Source: CALEAR01 sp035301485
Lineage (GTDB): Bacteria > Pseudomonadota > Gammaproteobacteria > Pseudomonadales > Alcanivoracaceae
Assembly: GCA_035301485.1 (NCBI GenBank)
Contig: DATGUF010000023.1
Span: 12,464 to 76,463 of the forward strand
Length of the DNA: 64,000 bases
Reading direction: 5' to 3'
Part shown: in pieces, positions 61,635 through 64,000 of the stretch
How the letters are laid out: every line of letters starts with the position of its first letter
Position numbering within the stretch: position 1 is the first letter of the stretch
Program-made: the position numbers and the translations under genes
Notes under the pieces: generated by a model
What the model saw: only the letters and a program-made list of their open reading frames with translations
Told to the model about the DNA's origin: nothing
Databases searched by the model: none

Positions 61635-62507
61635 TTATACCGCTGCGGCACCACTGACAATTTCGGAAATTTCCTGGGTAATAGCCGCTTGACGGGCTTT
61701 GTTATACAGGAGTTCCAGATCACGGATAATATCACCAGCGTTATCAGTGGCCGCTTTCATAGCAACCATTCTGGCTGCTTGCTCACAAGCGAGATTTTCC
61801 ACTACGCCCTGATACACTTGGCTTTCGATAAATCTTACTAATAAACCGTCTACTAATTCTTTAGCAGAAGGCTCATAAATGTAGTCCCAGTTTTGCTCTG
61901 GGTTTGTTTTAAACTCAGATGCATCACCCTGTGGTAGGGGTAACAACTGATTAATGTTTGGGCTTTGTGTCATGGTGTTAACAAACTCGTTATACACCAG
62001 ATAAACACGGTCCACTTTGGCTGCCACAAAATCGTCAGTCATAGCGCTAATAACACCGATAAGATCACTCATACGCGGTGCATCGCCTAGACCCGTTACA
62101 GTGGAAGTGACTTCGCCACCAACGCTCTTAAAAAAGCTAGCGGCTTTACTACCCACAACACCATATTGAACACCAACGCCCTTGTCGTACCACTGTTTCG
62201 CATCTGCGATCAGCTGGCGGAACAAGTTAACGTTTAAGCCACCACATAAACCTCTATCAGAAGAAACAACAATATAAGCCACATTTTTCGGCTCACGTTC
62301 TTCAAGGTAGGGGTGATGATATTCTAAGCTGGCATCTGCTAAATGGGCGATCACTTCACGGATACGCGTTGCGTACGGCTTCGAAGAAGCCATACGCTCT
62401 TGCGCACGACGCATTTTACTGGCAGCAACCATCTCCATAGCGCGAGTAATTTTACTCGTGCTTTGGACACTAGCGATTTTGGTTCTTACCCCTTTCGCGC
62501 CTGCCAT
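61635..62507 (-). CDS. atpG: F1 ATP synthase gamma subunit
   Basis: The 290-residue rotor shaft protein has the conserved ends: GAKGVRTKIASVQSTSKITRAMEMVAASKMRRAQ at the N-terminus, SSDRGLCGGLNVNLF in the centre and ARMVAMKAATDNAGDIIRDLELLYNKARQAAITQE at the C-terminus. It lies 22 bases after atpA. Confidence 0.98.
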   Translation of the reverse strand: MAGAKGVRTKIASVQSTSKITRAMEMVAASKMRRAQERMASSKPYATRIREVIAHLADASLEYHHPYLEEREPKNVAYIVVSSDRGLCGGLNVNLFRQLIADAKQWYDKGVGVQYGVVGSKAASFFKSVGGEVTSTVTGLGDAPRMSDLIGVISAMTDDFVAAKVDRVYLVYNEFVNTMTQSPNINQLLPLPQGDASEFKTNPEQNWDYIYEPSAKELVDGLLVRFIESQVYQGVVENLACEQAARMVAMKAATDNAGDIIRDLELLYNKARQAAITQEISEIVSGAAAV

Positions 62508-62529
62508 AGTTTTATCCCTTTAACGTCGA

Positions 62530-64000
62530 TTACCAGGTTTGGGTGGCTTTGAAACTTTCGATAGCAGCTTTAATGCTACCGGCAATTTCATCGTTGTAGT
62601 CACCCTTTTCGTTGATTTTATCCATCAACGCTTTGTGTTCGCTGTTCAAGTAGGCGAGTAATGCTTTTTCGAAGCTGCCGATCTTGTTCAGTTCAACATC
62701 TTTCAAAAAGCCTTCGTTAATAGCGAAGAGCATTACACCCATTTCAGCTACTGACATGGGGCTGTACTGTGCTTGCTTCATCAACTCGGTAGCACGCTGA
62801 CCGTGTTCGAGTTGTGCACGTGTACTTTCGTCTAGGTCAGAAGCGAACTGAGCAAACGCTTCAAGTTCACGATACTGAGCTAACGCTAAACGAATACCAC
62901 CACCTAGCTTTCTAATGATATTGGTTTGTGCTGCACCACCTACTCGCGATACAGATACACCCGCGTTCATCGCAGGACGAATACCCGCGTTAAACAGGTC
63001 AGTTTCTACGAAGATCTGACCATCCGTAATAGAAATTACGTTAGTAGGTACGAAAGCGGATACGTCACCAGCCTGTGTTTCAATAATAGGCAAGGCAGTA
63101 AGAGAACCGGTTTGGCCTTTCACTTCGCCTTTTGTGAACTCTTCCACATATTCTGCGCTTACACGTGCGGAACGCTCTAGTAAACGAGAGTGCAAGTAGA
63201 ACACGTCACCTGGGTAAGCTTCACGGCCTGGTGGACGACGGAGTAAGAGAGAAATTTGACGGTATGCCCAAGCTTGCTTGGTGAGGTCATCATAAACGAT
63301 GAGCGCATCTTCACCACGGTCACGGAAGTACTCGCCCATGGTGCAACCAGCAAACGGTGCTAGGTATTGCATCGCTGCAGGATCTGAAGCAGATGCTACC
63401 ACCACAGTGGTGTATTCCATTGCGCCGTGCTCTTCGAGCTTGCTCACTACGTTAGCAATCGTAGATTGCTTCTGACCAACCGCTACATACACACACTTAA
63501 TACCAGAGCCTTTCTGGTTAATAATGGTGTCTACGGCTATCGCAGTTTTACCGATCTGACGGTCACCAATAATCAGCTCACGCTGACCACGGCCAATTGG
63601 AGTCATAGCGTCAATCGCTTTCATACCAGTTTGCATTGGCTCGTCTACGGACTGACGCCAAATTACCCCTGGGGCAACCTTTTCTACTGCGTCAGTAAGT
63701 TTTGCGTCGATAGGACCTTTGCCATCAATGGGAACACCAAGAGCGTCCACCACGCGGCCTAATAGTTCAGGGCCCACTGGCACTTCAAAAATGCGGCCAG
63801 TACATTTAACACTTTGTCCTTCAGCCACGCCTAGGTAATCACCTAGTACTACGGCACCAACGGAGTCACGCTCAAGGTTGAGGGCCATGCCGTAAACACC
63901 GCCTTCAAACTCGATCATTTCACCGTACATTACGTCAGCCAGACCATGAATACGAACAATACCGTCGGATACGGAGACGACGGTGCCCTCATTTCGGGCC
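62530..64000 (-). CDS. atpA: F1 ATP synthase alpha subunit, 5' end outside window
   Basis: About 490 residues are present; the frame is open to the window edge, where it reads RNEGTVVSVSDGIVRIHGLADVMYGE, so roughly the first 25 residues are cut off. The P-loop GDRQIGKTAIAVD, RDRGEDALIVYDDL, LLLRRPPGREAYPGDVFYLHSRLLERSARV and VSVSRVGGAAQTN are all conserved. It forms the non-catalytic nucleotide sites of F1. The remaining atp genes should lie to the right of the window. Confidence 0.98.
   Translation of the reverse strand, partial: ARNEGTVVSVSDGIVRIHGLADVMYGEMIEFEGGVYGMALNLERDSVGAVVLGDYLGVAEGQSVKCTGRIFEVPVGPELLGRVVDALGVPIDGKGPIDAKLTDAVEKVAPGVIWRQSVDEPMQTGMKAIDAMTPIGRGQRELIIGDRQIGKTAIAVDTIINQKGSGIKCVYVAVGQKQSTIANVVSKLEEHGAMEYTTVVVASASDPAAMQYLAPFAGCTMGEYFRDRGEDALIVYDDLTKQAWAYRQISLLLRRPPGREAYPGDVFYLHSRLLERSARVSAEYVEEFTKGEVKGQTGSLTALPIIETQAGDVSAFVPTNVISITDGQIFVETDLFNAGIRPAMNAGVSVSRVGGAAQTNIIRKLGGGIRLALAQYRELEAFAQFASDLDESTRAQLEHGQRATELMKQAQYSPMSVAEMGVMLFAINEGFLKDVELNKIGSFEKALLAYLNSEHKALMDKINEKGDYNDEIAGSIKAAIESFKATQTW

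Noticed and set aside
1..64000. tRNA, rRNA, insertion sequences, prophage or integration sites
   Set aside because: No cloverleaf, rRNA segment, transposase, integrase or flanking direct repeats were seen; the gene content is core chromosomal.

Overview
The window is a chromosomal stretch of a free-living type of gammaproteobacterium. Gene content and order point to the Pseudomonadales/Oceanospirillales/Cellvibrionales side of the class: engB, cytochrome c4, dsbA and an EEP-family gene near polA; znuA divergent from znuCB; rubredoxin and rubredoxin reductase divergent from ubiCA; metX-metW-rdgB-hemW; gshB-yqgE-ruvX-pyrR-pyrB-pyrC' next to pilU/pilT and proC-yggT; and the atp operon followed by glmU. 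This placement rests on remembered synteny, not on a search. I cannot name a genus. I see no rRNA, tRNA, phage, insertion sequence or CRISPR array, so almost all of it is core genome.

Layout. 0-10 kb: a cut-off Na+/H+ antiporter-family gene, lysO, a YigZ/IMPACT protein, two murein enzymes (mepM, mltF), metY, a CBS protein, a peroxiredoxin-glutaredoxin fusion, mscL, an XRE regulator, trhA and a glutathione peroxidase. 10-17 kb: dgt, then leftward cytochrome c4-dsbA-EEP-phospholipase D-like lipoprotein, then engB. 17.4-18.4 kb: an intergenic region holding what I read as an unannotated small RNA on the minus strand, followed by a small outer-membrane beta-barrel gene. 18.4-24.1 kb: a leftward tight operon of a TIM-barrel-like protein, an HSL-type esterase, polA and a DUF815 ATPase. 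24-27 kb: znuA/znuCB. 27-31 kb: rubredoxin system, ubiCA, azlCD, slyX. 31-37 kb: a GDT1-type transporter, yciA, metXW, rdgB, an LEA-like lipoprotein and hemW. 37-42 kb: TetR regulator with an RND pump and its adaptor. 42-50 kb: rsmE, cytochrome b561, an LpxL-type acyltransferase, gshB, yqgE-ruvX-pyrR-pyrB-pyrC' and pirin. 50-59.7 kb: pilU/pilT, proC-yggT-DUF167, uvrD, mgtE, glmU. 59.7-64 kb: atpC, atpD, atpG and the 3' part of atpA.

How the genes work together. metX/metW (32.6 kb) and metY (5.4 kb) imply homocysteine synthesis by direct sulfhydrylation. pyrR-pyrB-pyrC' has a dihydroorotase-like subunit with a degenerate metal site, as in pseudomonads. Redox and peroxide defence (Prx-Grx, Gpx, GshB, DsbA, cytochrome c4) is well represented. 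Usual neighbours of these clusters are missing here: yggS between pilT and proC, tonB beside gshB, zur beside znuC.

The most interesting signal is at 17438-17597 on the minus strand. A sigma-E/AlgU-like promoter (GAACTT, 16 bases, TCTTA) precedes a roughly 127-nt transcript that can fold into three hairpins. Each hairpin exposes a UCCUUCC (anti-Shine-Dalgarno) motif, and the last one is a strong U-tract terminator abutting engB. It sits between polA and engB, the locus of Spot 42 in enterics and ErsA in Pseudomonas. Its third loop can form 11 contiguous base pairs with the ribosome-binding site of the adjacent outer-membrane protein gene.
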